Part shown: in pieces, positions 26,157-35,384 of the stretch
How the letters are laid out: the number at the start of each line of letters is the position of its first letter
Position numbering within the stretch: position 1 is the stretch's first letter
Source of the DNA: Caldithrix sp964598255
GTDB taxonomy: Bacteria > Calditrichota > Calditrichia > Calditrichales > Calditrichaceae
Assembly: GCA_964598255.1 (NCBI GenBank)
Contig: CAZRBA010000086.1
Location: 1-64,000 of the forward strand
DNA: 64,000 nt
Reading direction: 5' to 3'
Translations under genes and position numbers: made by a program
Notes under the pieces: generated by a model
What the model was told of the DNA's origin: nothing
The model's database searches: none
Seen by the model: only the letters and a program-made list of their open reading frames with translations

Positions 26157-26201
26157 TATTTTTTACCTGGTTAAATGATTTTGTCTTTTTAATGCTTTTT
26201 T

Positions 26202-27497
26202 TTAGCCAATAATAATGATACGCTGGGTATTACGTTTTTTAGGTTTTGGCTTTTCTTTTTGCGGCTGCGTAGCGGGTTGGGTTCCAGAGGGGCGCAATTG
26301 AATGCGATCGCCCTCTTCCAATCCTTTTGTAACCACCACAAAATCGCCGTTCGATTCTCCGGTTTGAATAACCACCGGCTTTCCACGCTCATTGTACACA
26401 ATCGATTTACCGCTTTTCAACTGCACAGCGTCAAGCGGGACGGTAAGCACATTCTCCAATTTGCGGGCAATAATTTTGCAGTGCGCGGTCATGCCCGGCT
26501 TTAACTGAGGATCTTCTTGGTTGATTAGAACCTCCACGTCAAACACATTTTTATCCGATTCGCGGTCTTTGTGGGCCAAGGTAGCCACTTCCGAAACCTT
26601 ACCCGTAAAAACCGAATCTTTAATCGCATCCAGACGAACTTCGGCATCTTCGCCCTTTTTGACGCGCGAAATTTCAATTTCATCGATCGTGCCCACCACC
26701 TTCATACGGTTTTGGCTGGGAATTTCGATCAAAGCCTGACCGCGCCAAGGAGTGTAGCCGATTTTCAATTTGCTCATTTGGCCGCCATCCCACACCTTTT
26801 TGTAAACCACCAAACCATCGGCCGGAGAAGTTAACGTTAGTTTTTTCAGATTTTCTTCGGCTTGTTGCATTTTTAACCGTGCCTGTTCTACTTCAAGCTC
26901 GGCCTGGCGCAGTTTGGCCGCATTGATTTTTTCGAGAGACTTTTTCCGTTCCAACAAACGTCGGTACGACAATTCGGCTTTCTTCAGATTCAATTCTATT
27001 TCCAGACGCTTGTTTTCCGCCTCGTACACAGCATTCTTGGCCCGCAAGCGTGCCTGTTCCAAAGAATACCCTTCCATTTTAATATCGCTCTCCAAATCGG
27101 CCATCTGATTCTGAATATCCGCTTTGGTACTGGCCAAAGAGGCCAGGGCCGTTTCATACTTATTTTTGGCCTCCTGTAATTTCTGCACCTGTTCCGAGGT
27201 ATCGAATTGAATGAGAAAGTCGCCCTTTTTAACCACCGTTCCTTCCGGTACCATGCGCACAATACGAATATTGCCCCATAAATTGGAAGGTGCTTTTACA
27301 ATGAACGATTGTACGGCCTGCAATTCACCGTCCATTGGTACATCAATAATCAACTCGCCGCGCTTAACCGTAAAAAGCAAGGCATCGGGCTGACCGGGCC
27401 AAAACCAATAGGCCAAAAGCAACAACAAAAATAAAATAGCAATCGTTTTCCATTTATGCTTTTTTAACCGCAGCCCCCAAATGGTTTGTTTTCCCAT
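26202..27497 (-). CDS. HlyD/MacA-type periplasmic adaptor protein
   Basis: A 431-residue membrane-fusion protein. One N-terminal membrane helix (about 19-36, TIAILFLLLLLAYWFW) is followed by a lipoyl-like half (EGTVVKKGDFLIQFD), a long helical hairpin rich in Ala, Glu and Lys (about 100-200), the second lipoyl half (TSPADGLVVYKKV) and beta-barrel domains ending in VPLDAVQLKSGKSIVY. It links inner-membrane transporters to an outer-membrane channel. I chose the second of two adjacent ATG codons (27497) for better spacing to AGGA. It lies between the lipoprotein adaptor and the MacB-type permease. Confidence 0.9.
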   Translation of the reverse strand: MGKQTIWGLRLKKHKWKTIAILFLLLLLAYWFWPGQPDALLFTVKRGELIIDVPMDGELQAVQSFIVKAPSNLWGNIRIVRMVPEGTVVKKGDFLIQFDTSEQVQKLQEAKNKYETALASLASTKADIQNQMADLESDIKMEGYSLEQARLRAKNAVYEAENKRLEIELNLKKAELSYRRLLERKKSLEKINAAKLRQAELEVEQARLKMQQAEENLKKLTLTSPADGLVVYKKVWDGGQMSKLKIGYTPWRGQALIEIPSQNRMKVVGTIDEIEISRVKKGEDAEVRLDAIKDSVFTGKVSEVATLAHKDRESDKNVFDVEVLINQEDPQLKPGMTAHCKIIARKLENVLTVPLDAVQLKSGKSIVYNERGKPVVIQTGESNGDFVVVTKGLEEGDRIQLRPSGTQPATQPQKEKPKPKKRNTQRIIIIG

Positions 27498-27586
27498 CAT
27501 AATTCCTGAATTATAGTTTTTATTTACCCAATTAACAACCCGTAAACTCATTTTTCCGGAGTTTAACCGTAAAAACAAAATACAAG

Positions 27587-28771
27587 CTAATCACGTAAAA
27601 TCATTCCCGCTTTAAGCGCCCCTTTTACAAAAATAAAACCATTGTTCAGGCGCACCGGATTAACCGAAATTTTTTCTCCTTTTTCCGAAATAACCAACCA
27701 ACGGTTGTTTTGATGTTTAAGACACCATTCGGGAATTTTAAAAACATTGTGCAACGTATCGGTTACAATGGTCGCCTTTACCGACAGCCCCGGTTTTAAA
27801 CGGTAATTTTGTCCCCCGTCCAAATACGCATCGGCTTCATAAGCTTTTACGGTTCCGTCTTCCTTAACCAAATCCGCAATTTTGGCAATTTCGTGAATGG
27901 TAGCCGTAAAGGTCGTATCTGGGTAGGCATTAACCACCAAACGTACTTTTTGCCCGCGTTTCAGTATTTCGCGATCCACTTCGTTAATCATCAGCAAAGC
28001 CATCATTTTGCTTAGGTCGGCCACTTGCATAACCATTTGTCCGGGATAAACGGTTTCTCCCTCGCGGATCTGCCGGGCCATGCCTCGGGCATTTCCGTAA
28101 ACGGCAATGCCGCTTTGTCCGGCAACAAGGGTCATTTCTTTTAACATGCTGGCAATGCGTTTTACTTCACCTTGCGCATGATCAATCTCTACCAATTGTA
28201 AATGGTATTTGGAGTTATTAATGATTTTTTGCGCGGCCAATTTTTTTTGCGCCTTTTGCAGTTCCAAAGTCGATTTTTTAAGCTGCAGTTTCAAACTTTG
28301 TTGCATAACAGTCGATTCGTAAACGGCATCGGCCAAGCGCGCACTATCCAATTGAAATTGCATGCGCATGGATTGAATATTATCCTGCTGATTACGCAAG
28401 CTAAGGGCATTTTCTTCTTCAATTTGAATAAGCTTTTGCCGTGCTAAGGCCAACTGTGCTTTGGCCTCTTGCAATTTTCCCAGCACCGGTGTAGGATCAA
28501 ATTTAACCAGCGTATCACCGGGTTGCACAAAATGCCCTTCCGGAATCAAATAAATAATGCGATATTCCAAATTCCAATGGGAAGGTGCTTTTACAGTTTG
28601 TGCATTAATCGATTCCAAAATTCCGTTTTCGGTTATGACCACCAAAGAATCGCCCGATACGCGATTGGCTGTTTGCCGGTTATCATTGTGAATATTCTTA
28701 CAAGCCATAAGGCCTAACGTAAAAATCAAAAATGCGAAAACAGAACGAAATGTCGGCATAAACGAAACCAT
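27587..28771 (-). CDS. HlyD-type periplasmic adaptor, lipoprotein
   Basis: A 394-residue membrane-fusion protein related to the neighbouring adaptor but with a lipoprotein signal: a hydrophobic N-terminus ends in GLMAC with the cysteine at 24. It shows the same order of lipoyl half (EGHFVQPGDTLVKFD), helical hairpin (about 95-200), second lipoyl half (AGQSGIAVYGNARG) and barrel domains (YRLKPGLSVKATIV). Two unlike adaptors in front of one permease suggests a heteromeric adaptor ring or two pumps sharing a permease. The start may be the ATG at 28771 or the one at 28759; AGGA lies nearby in both cases. It is divergent from the acetyl-CoA synthetase gene. Confidence 0.85.
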   Translation of the reverse strand: MVSFMPTFRSVFAFLIFTLGLMACKNIHNDNRQTANRVSGDSLVVITENGILESINAQTVKAPSHWNLEYRIIYLIPEGHFVQPGDTLVKFDPTPVLGKLQEAKAQLALARQKLIQIEEENALSLRNQQDNIQSMRMQFQLDSARLADAVYESTVMQQSLKLQLKKSTLELQKAQKKLAAQKIINNSKYHLQLVEIDHAQGEVKRIASMLKEMTLVAGQSGIAVYGNARGMARQIREGETVYPGQMVMQVADLSKMMALLMINEVDREILKRGQKVRLVVNAYPDTTFTATIHEIAKIADLVKEDGTVKAYEADAYLDGGQNYRLKPGLSVKATIVTDTLHNVFKIPEWCLKHQNNRWLVISEKGEKISVNPVRLNNGFIFVKGALKAGMILRD

Positions 28772-28968
28772 AATCCTAATGATTTTTTATTTGCAGAAAT
28801 AAAAAATTTTCATATTTTATTATAAACATTCTCAGAAAAACAAACAGGAACGTGCTATGTTTTCGGACAGACTTGCCTTTTTATTTTCTCTCTCATTTTA
28901 TTGAATTTCCTAAATTTTACCTTTGAAAACAACTTTTGTTCACACCAAACCATACAGGAGGACGTTCT

Positions 28969-30870
28969 ATGAAAAAATTAGAGGGTGAAGTGTTTTATCC
29001 GTCTCGGGAAATTATCGAACAGGCCAATGTAAAAGAATACGATTCTCTATACGAGCGTTCCATTAAAGATCGGGAAGGCTTTTGGGCCAAAGAGGCGGAA
29101 AAACTGGAATGGTTTAAAAAATGGGATAAAGTTTTGGACGATAGCAACAAGCCGTTTTACAAATGGTTTGTGGGCGGTAAATTTAATATTGTACACAACG
29201 CCATAGATCGGCATCTAAAAACCTGGCGTCGCAATAAACTGGCCTTAATTTGGGAAGGCGAGCCCGGCGATATACGCACGTTTTCGTATCATGCGCTAAA
29301 TCGGGAAGTAAGCACATTTGCCCGCATTTTGCACAGCATGGGCGTACGTAAAGGCGACACCGTTACCATTTACATGCCGCAAATTCCCGAGCTTATGTTT
29401 GCCATGTTGGCCTGCGCCAAAATCGGTGCGGTACACAGCGTGGTTTACGGAGGCTTTAGCGTCGAAGCCCTGGCTGAGCGTATTGCCGATGCGCGCAGCC
29501 GGGTGGTTGTAACAGCCGATGGCGGTTTTCGTCGCGGTAAAATTACTGATTTGAAGAAAACCGTAGACGAAGCCATTAAACGTTCACCCACAGTAGAAAC
29601 CTGCGTGGTGGTTAAACGCACCGGACACGAGGTCTATATGGAAAGCGGACGTGATTTTTGGTACCACGATTTGCAGCAATTCCCCATCGCCTGCCCGGAC
29701 GGTGGCGATTGCAAAACGGAAGTTATGGATGCCGAAGATCCGCTATTCATTTTGTACACCTCCGGAACCACCGGCAAACCCAAAGGTCAGGTTCACACAC
29801 ATGCGGGTTACGCCGTTTACACCGCCACTACCCATCATTACGTTTTTGATATCAAAGAAGAAGACCGTTGGTGGTGCGCGGCCGATCCGGGCTGGATTAC
29901 CGGCCATTCCTACATCGTTTACGCGCCATTGATCAACGGGGCAACGGTTATGATGTACGAGGGCGCGCCCAATTATCCTTACCCCAATCGCTGGTGGCAA
30001 ATGATCGAAAAATTCGGCATTAATATCCTGTATACATCACCTACCGCCATTCGCGGACTAATGCGTTTTGGCGACGACTGGCCCAGACGACACAATTTAA
30101 ACTCGTTGCGCCTGCTGGGTTCGGTAGGAGAGCCGATTAATCCGGAAGCCTGGCGTTGGTATTATGAGGTTATCGGAAACAAACGCTGCCCGATTATGGA
30201 TACCTGGTGGCAAACCGAAACCGGCGGTTTTATGATTACTCCGCTGCCTATTACGCCGCTAAAACCGGGTTCGGCAACCAAACCGTTTTTCGGTAATGAG
30301 GTAGCTGTTGTTGACGATGAAGGAAACGAAGTGGCATCTGGCGAAGAAGGTAAATTAGTCATTAAAAATCCGTGGCCCGGCATGGCTCGCACCATTTACG
30401 GCGATCCCGATCGTTACGTGCAAACCTACTGGAAAGATTACGAGAAACAAGGCTGGTACAAAACCGGCGACTCTGCCCGTATCGATAAAGACGGTTACGT
30501 GTGGATTATTGGGCGCATCGACGATGTGATTAAGGTAAGCGGTTATCGTTTGGGTACGGCAGAGATCGAAAGCGCACTGGTTAGCCATCCTGCCGTTTCC
30601 GAAGCCGCGGCCATCGGTTTGCCCCACGAGTTAAAAGGGCATGCGATTCATGCTTATGTTATTCTTAAACATGGCGTAACCGCTTCCCCGCAACTTGAGC
30701 AGGAACTTAAAGATCATGTGGCCAGCGAAGTGGGCCCCATTGCCCGCCCGGAAAGCATTAAATTTGTAGACAGCCTGCCCAAAACGCGCAGCGGTAAAAT
30801 TATGCGCAGGGTCCTAAAAGCTCAGGCACTCGGTCAGGACGTGGGTGATTTAAGTACGCTGGAAGATTAA
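28969..30870 (+). CDS. acs: Acetyl-CoA synthetase
   Basis: A 633-residue AMP-forming acyl-CoA synthetase, close to the usual 640-650 of Acs. It has the acetyl-CoA synthetase N-terminal part (FYKWFVGGKFNIVHNAIDRH), the P-loop-like motif LYTSGTTGKPKG, the TWWQTETGG segment that with its tryptophan restricts the acyl pocket to acetate, and the C-terminal KTRSGKIMRR holding the lysine normally acetylated for regulation. It makes acetyl-CoA from acetate, ATP and CoA. The ATG at 28969 follows AGGAGGA. A strong terminator follows the stop, and the gene is monocistronic. Confidence 0.95.
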   Translation: MKKLEGEVFYPSREIIEQANVKEYDSLYERSIKDREGFWAKEAEKLEWFKKWDKVLDDSNKPFYKWFVGGKFNIVHNAIDRHLKTWRRNKLALIWEGEPGDIRTFSYHALNREVSTFARILHSMGVRKGDTVTIYMPQIPELMFAMLACAKIGAVHSVVYGGFSVEALAERIADARSRVVVTADGGFRRGKITDLKKTVDEAIKRSPTVETCVVVKRTGHEVYMESGRDFWYHDLQQFPIACPDGGDCKTEVMDAEDPLFILYTSGTTGKPKGQVHTHAGYAVYTATTHHYVFDIKEEDRWWCAADPGWITGHSYIVYAPLINGATVMMYEGAPNYPYPNRWWQMIEKFGINILYTSPTAIRGLMRFGDDWPRRHNLNSLRLLGSVGEPINPEAWRWYYEVIGNKRCPIMDTWWQTETGGFMITPLPITPLKPGSATKPFFGNEVAVVDDEGNEVASGEEGKLVIKNPWPGMARTIYGDPDRYVQTYWKDYEKQGWYKTGDSARIDKDGYVWIIGRIDDVIKVSGYRLGTAEIESALVSHPAVSEAAAIGLPHELKGHAIHAYVILKHGVTASPQLEQELKDHVASEVGPIARPESIKFVDSLPKTRSGKIMRRVLKAQALGQDVGDLSTLED

Positions 30871-30888
30871 ATTTTTGCAGCACACGGC

Positions 30889-30923
30889 AAACTCCCGTGG
30901 GTAAAATGCCACGGGAGTTTTTT
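30889..30923 (+). terminator. Intrinsic terminator of acs
   Basis: AAACTCCCGTGG (30889-30900) pairs perfectly with CCACGGGAGTTT (30909-30920) around an 8-base loop, continuing into TTT. A 12-bp stem followed by a T-run ends the acs transcript. Confidence 0.93.
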
Positions 30924-30959
30924 CTTACCGCAGGTACACTCTGCTTTTTACACCCGAAT

Positions 30960-33125
30960 CTATTTACTCCTTAACAGCTTTCCTAACTCCGCGGCCTTCG
31001 TAACCGGCAGCGAACAGGTTTGTCCGCGGCACACATAAGCGGTTGGCTTGCCATCAATGGCTTTGCGGTTTCGTAGCAAAGGGTTGCCCAAGTGGGATGT
31101 CGTATTATTTTCCGAAGCGATTATCACAACTTTATCGGGTATATAATGGTTAAATACCTCTTGCAATAGCGGCAAACTCGGCACATCTTTATTCGGAAAA
31201 ATGACTACCTCCACCGGTTGCCACAAATAAAAATCCAATGTCTGTAAATAAGTAGCAAAGCCGTAAGGATTGCTAAGCGCTTGCGTGCCGTACTTTTTAA
31301 GCAAAGCTTCGGCTTTTGGCAAAAGAGAAGGCGTATTAGCCAGGGCCTGCAAACGCAATTGATTTAAAATCATTACCGATGTAGCCGAGGGCAAAGAAGC
31401 ATCTTGCTCGCTTTTCAAATGACCCGAAACGGCTCTTTGTTTTGGACCGACCAAATAATAGCCTCCGTTTTGCTTATCGTAAAAATCGGCATTCGTTATG
31501 TCTGCCAATTCCTGTGCCCATTGTAAATAAGAATCATCGAAAAGAGCCTGATAGGCGTCAATCAACCCTTGAATCCAATAAGCATAATCATCGACAAATG
31601 CCGGTATTTTACTCTTACCGCGACTAAACACGTGCCTTAATTTACTGTGATGCCAAAGATGAGCACGCATAAAATTGATATTTTTGCGTATTGCGTCGGC
31701 ATATAAAGCCTGGCCTGTTACTTGATAGGCATGTGCAAAAGCGCTTAACATCAATCCGTTCCAGGAAACTAAAATTTTGTAATCCAACCGCGGGCGCATA
31801 CGTGTGGCACGCCGTTTAAACAGTTTTTGTTTGCCCTGCTCAATTATTTGCTCTGTCTCTTGTTCGGATTTGTTACATTCTCGGGCCACTTGAGCCAGAG
31901 AACGATTTACAAACAAAATATTGTGACCTTTGAAATTTCCCCTGTCGGTAACGCCAAAATACCGACATACCATGGTACCGTTCTCATTGCCTAAAAGTTG
32001 TAAAATTTGCGCTTTGTCCCACAAATAGAACCGTCCTTCTTCACCTTCGCTGTCCGCATCAATACTGCTGTAAAAGCCGCCGTTACGGGGATCGGTTAAT
32101 TCCCGCAAAACAAAAGATAAGGTTTCTTGCGCAATACGCAGGTAAAAAGGATTTTGTGTTATTTGGAAAACATCAAGATACAAATGTACCAATTGTGCAT
32201 TATCATAAAGCATCTTTTCAAAATGCGGCACCATCCAATGGGCATCAACCGAATAGCGCGCAAAACCGCCGCCAAGCTGATCGTAAATACCCCCGGAGGC
32301 CATGCGTTGCAAAGTTTGCTCCGCCATTTGCAAGTATGATGAATTCTGGGTATGAGCATAGTAACGCAAAAACAATCGGAACACCTCGCAGGCAGGAAAT
32401 TTAGGCGCACCGCCCAAACCGCCATTTTGCGTATCGTAAAACCGCACAAGCTGTTCGACCGCATTTTGCCAGTTCTTTCGGTCGGGAATGGCCGTGCCCT
32501 GCGCTTCGTCCGCGGGAGGGAGCAACATGCGTTTTATTTTTTCCACATTGTTTGCCAACTCGGTTTTATTATGATGATAAAAGTCGGCTATTACCGGCAA
32601 TATTTTTTTAAGACCTGGTTTGCCGTACCGATTTTCAGGCGGGAAATACGTGCCGCCGTAAAAAGGTTCGCCCTGCGGGGTTAAAAAAACCGTTAACGGC
32701 CACCCGCCGGAACCGGTGGTCATTTGCACAAAACGCATGAATTTTTGATCGATATCCGGACGTTCTTCGCGATCAACCTTGATATTCACAAACAAACGGT
32801 TCATCAATCGGGCAATTTCTTCATTTTCAAACGATTCCTTTTCCATCACATGGCACCAATGACAGGATGAATAGCCGATGCTCAAAAAAATAGGCTTGTC
32901 TTCTTTTAAGGCCAAAGCAAGCGCTTTGTCTCCCCAGGGATACCATTCCACCGGATTATATACGTGCTGTAACAGATAGGGACTGGTTTCATCTATTAAA
33001 TGATTGATTTTGGAATGCATGATTTCCTCGTTTTGTGTGTGGCAAGCGCTAAAAATAATTAACCCAAACAATAAGCCCCAAACCGTAAATACGCTATCGA
33101 ACGATCTCGGTTTATTCGGCCGCAA
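30960..33125 (-). CDS. DUF255 (YyaL/SPATA20-type) thioredoxin-domain protein, with a possible lipoprotein form
   Basis: Up to 721 residues. The N-terminal thioredoxin-like domain has SPYLLQHVYNPVEWYPWG and the motif SSCHWCHVM with cysteines at 88 and 91. An alpha-alpha barrel region follows, similar to N-acylglucosamine 2-epimerases (GGIYDQLGGGFARYSVD, then YDNAQLV). The family function is not settled. Two starts are plausible. The TTG at 33125 has AAGGAG 6 bases upstream and adds a lipoprotein signal ending FSAC at residue 28. The ATG at 33020 has GAGGA upstream and gives 686 residues, the typical family length, without export. Both may be used. A 19-base palindrome lies upstream at 33201-33219. 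Confidence 0.85.
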   Translation of the reverse strand: MRPNKPRSFDSVFTVWGLLFGLIIFSACHTQNEEIMHSKINHLIDETSPYLLQHVYNPVEWYPWGDKALALALKEDKPIFLSIGYSSCHWCHVMEKESFENEEIARLMNRLFVNIKVDREERPDIDQKFMRFVQMTTGSGGWPLTVFLTPQGEPFYGGTYFPPENRYGKPGLKKILPVIADFYHHNKTELANNVEKIKRMLLPPADEAQGTAIPDRKNWQNAVEQLVRFYDTQNGGLGGAPKFPACEVFRLFLRYYAHTQNSSYLQMAEQTLQRMASGGIYDQLGGGFARYSVDAHWMVPHFEKMLYDNAQLVHLYLDVFQITQNPFYLRIAQETLSFVLRELTDPRNGGFYSSIDADSEGEEGRFYLWDKAQILQLLGNENGTMVCRYFGVTDRGNFKGHNILFVNRSLAQVARECNKSEQETEQIIEQGKQKLFKRRATRMRPRLDYKILVSWNGLMLSAFAHAYQVTGQALYADAIRKNINFMRAHLWHHSKLRHVFSRGKSKIPAFVDDYAYWIQGLIDAYQALFDDSYLQWAQELADITNADFYDKQNGGYYLVGPKQRAVSGHLKSEQDASLPSATSVMILNQLRLQALANTPSLLPKAEALLKKYGTQALSNPYGFATYLQTLDFYLWQPVEVVIFPNKDVPSLPLLQEVFNHYIPDKVVIIASENNTTSHLGNPLLRNRKAIDGKPTAYVCRGQTCSLPVTKAAELGKLLRSK

Positions 33126-33200
33126 TTTAAACTCCTTCGGCGCATTTGTGTTTTTCGATTCAAGTTAGGAAACGAAAGGGAAGAAACTAAAATTCCACGC

Positions 33201-33219
33201 GCTTTAAACGGTTTAAAGC
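33201..33219. repeat. Perfect inverted repeat upstream of the DUF255 gene
   Basis: GCTTTAAAC and GTTTAAAGC are perfect reverse complements around one central base. It lies 76 bases before the TTG start of the minus-strand DUF255 gene and 67 bases after the VCBS-repeat gene's end. It lacks a following T-run, so it is more likely an operator than a terminator. Confidence 0.4.
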
Positions 33220-33285
33220 CCAATACAAAAATAAAGGTAGATGTACTTTAAAGGAAAGTTTATTGTGCAGGGTTAAAAAGCAAGA

Positions 33286-35271
33286 TTATTTAATCAATAA
33301 TAATTTACCTAATACGTTCTTTTTGTTTACCTGCAAACGATAAAAATACCAACCACTGCCAACCGGTTGTCCGTTCCTGTTACGAGCATCCCATTTAATG
33401 CGGTATTGCCCAGAGTTTAATGTCCCGACAAACAATGTTTTTACTTTTTGTCCCAGCATGTTAAAAAGTTCGAGCTTTACCTGCGCAACCTTTACGGATA
33501 AGGGAACGGTAAATCGAATCCAAGTTTCACTATTAAACGGATTCGGATAATTAGATAACTTAAATTCGCTAAAAGATTTTTGCAGGGCAATCGGACTCTT
33601 TTCTATGGCGCTGGCCCCGGACGAAACGCCCAACGTAAAACGAGAATATTTGTGCAACTGAGAGGTTACGTCCGAAATCAAAATTTCCTTTTTGACCGTA
33701 TCGACTACCTGACCGACCGTTTGCAAAATTTCCCATTCTCCTGAAACTCCGGCCGTATCGTTCCAGTAACAAAAACGTAGGCTGCTCTCATCGGCGGCCA
33801 AATTTTTCCATTCCGGAATACTATCGTATTTGACTACCAGGCTGGCATTGTATTCGACGGCCTGCGAAACCAGCGTGTAAAAACCGCGCGAGGCTACTTT
33901 TTTTAAACCGGCTTCAAAGGCAAGGCTGTCCGGGGTTAAACCATGATTGAAAAACGAAGAGGTTACTCCACCGGGATAAGGTGCCTGATATTTAATAAGC
34001 AATTGTCCCTGATTAAAACGTACTGTGTCCGGATCTCCGGCAGCCACGGCCTGACTTTCGGCCAAATCGTTTTCCCACCAGGCCAAAGTAGAGGCATCCT
34101 GAGCTGTTCCGATCAGATCCAAATCGCCATCGCCATCCAAATCATTGGCGCAAATAAAATAAGCGTAAGTAAAGGCGTTGTCGATTACAAAACGGGTAAA
34201 ATTTTCATTACCATCGTTCAAATACCAATAAACTGTGTTATCATTATCTACGGTCAGCGCAATATCCATATCACCGTCACCATCCAAGTCGGCAACGGCT
34301 AAATGTCTGGGGCGATTCAAATTTTGATCGATGGTAATGCGGACGCCAAAATTACCGGTGCCGTCATTGGCCCACCAATCGAGCGTTTCGGTTTTGTAAC
34401 CCACAGCCACCAAATCCACAGATTTATCACCATTTAAATCCACGGCCTGAACGTCGTTGCCGCCGTAATAATTTACCAATTGTTGTTGCAAGGAAAAAGT
34501 GGTATCCGGCTGCTGTGCCCACCAGGTTAAATCTTCACCATCTTGAGCAACGGCCGAATAATAGTCCAGCCAAGAGACGGGAGCCACATCGAAAAGGCCG
34601 TCGTTGTTAAAATCGGCAATTCCGAATGCGGCCGGGGATGAAATTTGCGTAATCAGTTTATTTTGAAAAATTGCGGTATCCGCAACAGCCAAATTTTTAA
34701 AAAAACGAACGGAATCGGTTACCACACCCAAGTCGGGACCGCCGTAATCGGCGTCATCGCCAAAACCGTCTAAAATATCTGCATGTCCATCACCGTCAAA
34801 ATCCAAAATACAAACTTCGTAATTATCCGGAGCAGGACCGCCAATTTCTGTACGGGTCCAACGAATATCTAAAGGCGTGCCACTGTTTTTGTACCAAACC
34901 AAAGGGATCGAATCCGAGCGGCTTCCCACCACAACATCGGGAAATCCGTCGCCGGTCAAATCGCCAACGGCTACTCCTCGGGCACTGGTCAATTTGTAAT
35001 CAATGACGTAATCCGTAAAATTTTGGTTGCCGTCATTACGCAACCAAATCACATTGGCCTTGGTGGAATCTTCCGCCCGATCGGTTTCTGGATTGAGCGT
35101 AATAACCAAATCACGTGCCCTTCCGCTATCTCGGTCGATATTGGCCACCGCTACTTTTTTAATGCCAATTAAAGTATCGGCAATAATGTGTTTTTGCCAG
35201 GTAATTGGCGAAGTTTGCGCCATGAGCGCAAGCGGCAGGATAAGCAGAAGGATCATTCGTTTTACGTACAT
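33286..35271 (-). CDS. Secreted VCBS/FG-GAP-repeat protein with C-terminal sorting domain
   Basis: A 661-residue exported protein with a signal peptide (1-18, ending MAQ). Repeated FG-GAP/VCBS units with Asp-rich calcium-type loops (DLTGDGFPDVVVG, DFDGDGHADIL, DLDGDGDMDIALT and DLDGDGDLDLIG) predict a beta-propeller over about residues 30-410. A bridging beta region follows. The last 85 residues carry LSNYPNPFNSETWIRF to GWYFYRLQV, the type A-like C-terminal sorting domain that in Bacteroidetes directs type IX secretion and surface anchoring. The ATG follows AAGGA. The ligand or surface role is unknown. No partner gene is obvious. Confidence 0.88.
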   Translation of the reverse strand: MYVKRMILLLILPLALMAQTSPITWQKHIIADTLIGIKKVAVANIDRDSGRARDLVITLNPETDRAEDSTKANVIWLRNDGNQNFTDYVIDYKLTSARGVAVGDLTGDGFPDVVVGSRSDSIPLVWYKNSGTPLDIRWTRTEIGGPAPDNYEVCILDFDGDGHADILDGFGDDADYGGPDLGVVTDSVRFFKNLAVADTAIFQNKLITQISSPAAFGIADFNNDGLFDVAPVSWLDYYSAVAQDGEDLTWWAQQPDTTFSLQQQLVNYYGGNDVQAVDLNGDKSVDLVAVGYKTETLDWWANDGTGNFGVRITIDQNLNRPRHLAVADLDGDGDMDIALTVDNDNTVYWYLNDGNENFTRFVIDNAFTYAYFICANDLDGDGDLDLIGTAQDASTLAWWENDLAESQAVAAGDPDTVRFNQGQLLIKYQAPYPGGVTSSFFNHGLTPDSLAFEAGLKKVASRGFYTLVSQAVEYNASLVVKYDSIPEWKNLAADESSLRFCYWNDTAGVSGEWEILQTVGQVVDTVKKEILISDVTSQLHKYSRFTLGVSSGASAIEKSPIALQKSFSEFKLSNYPNPFNSETWIRFTVPLSVKVAQVKLELFNMLGQKVKTLFVGTLNSGQYRIKWDARNRNGQPVGSGWYFYRLQVNKKNVLGKLLLIK

Positions 35272-35384
35272 GCGATTCCTTAAAAATTTATTGATTAAAC
35301 AAGTATCACATTTTTAAGATACAAATTTAAATTATCCGCACTGTGATATTCATTACATTCCCGTAAAGATGCGGTTTTCGGCTG

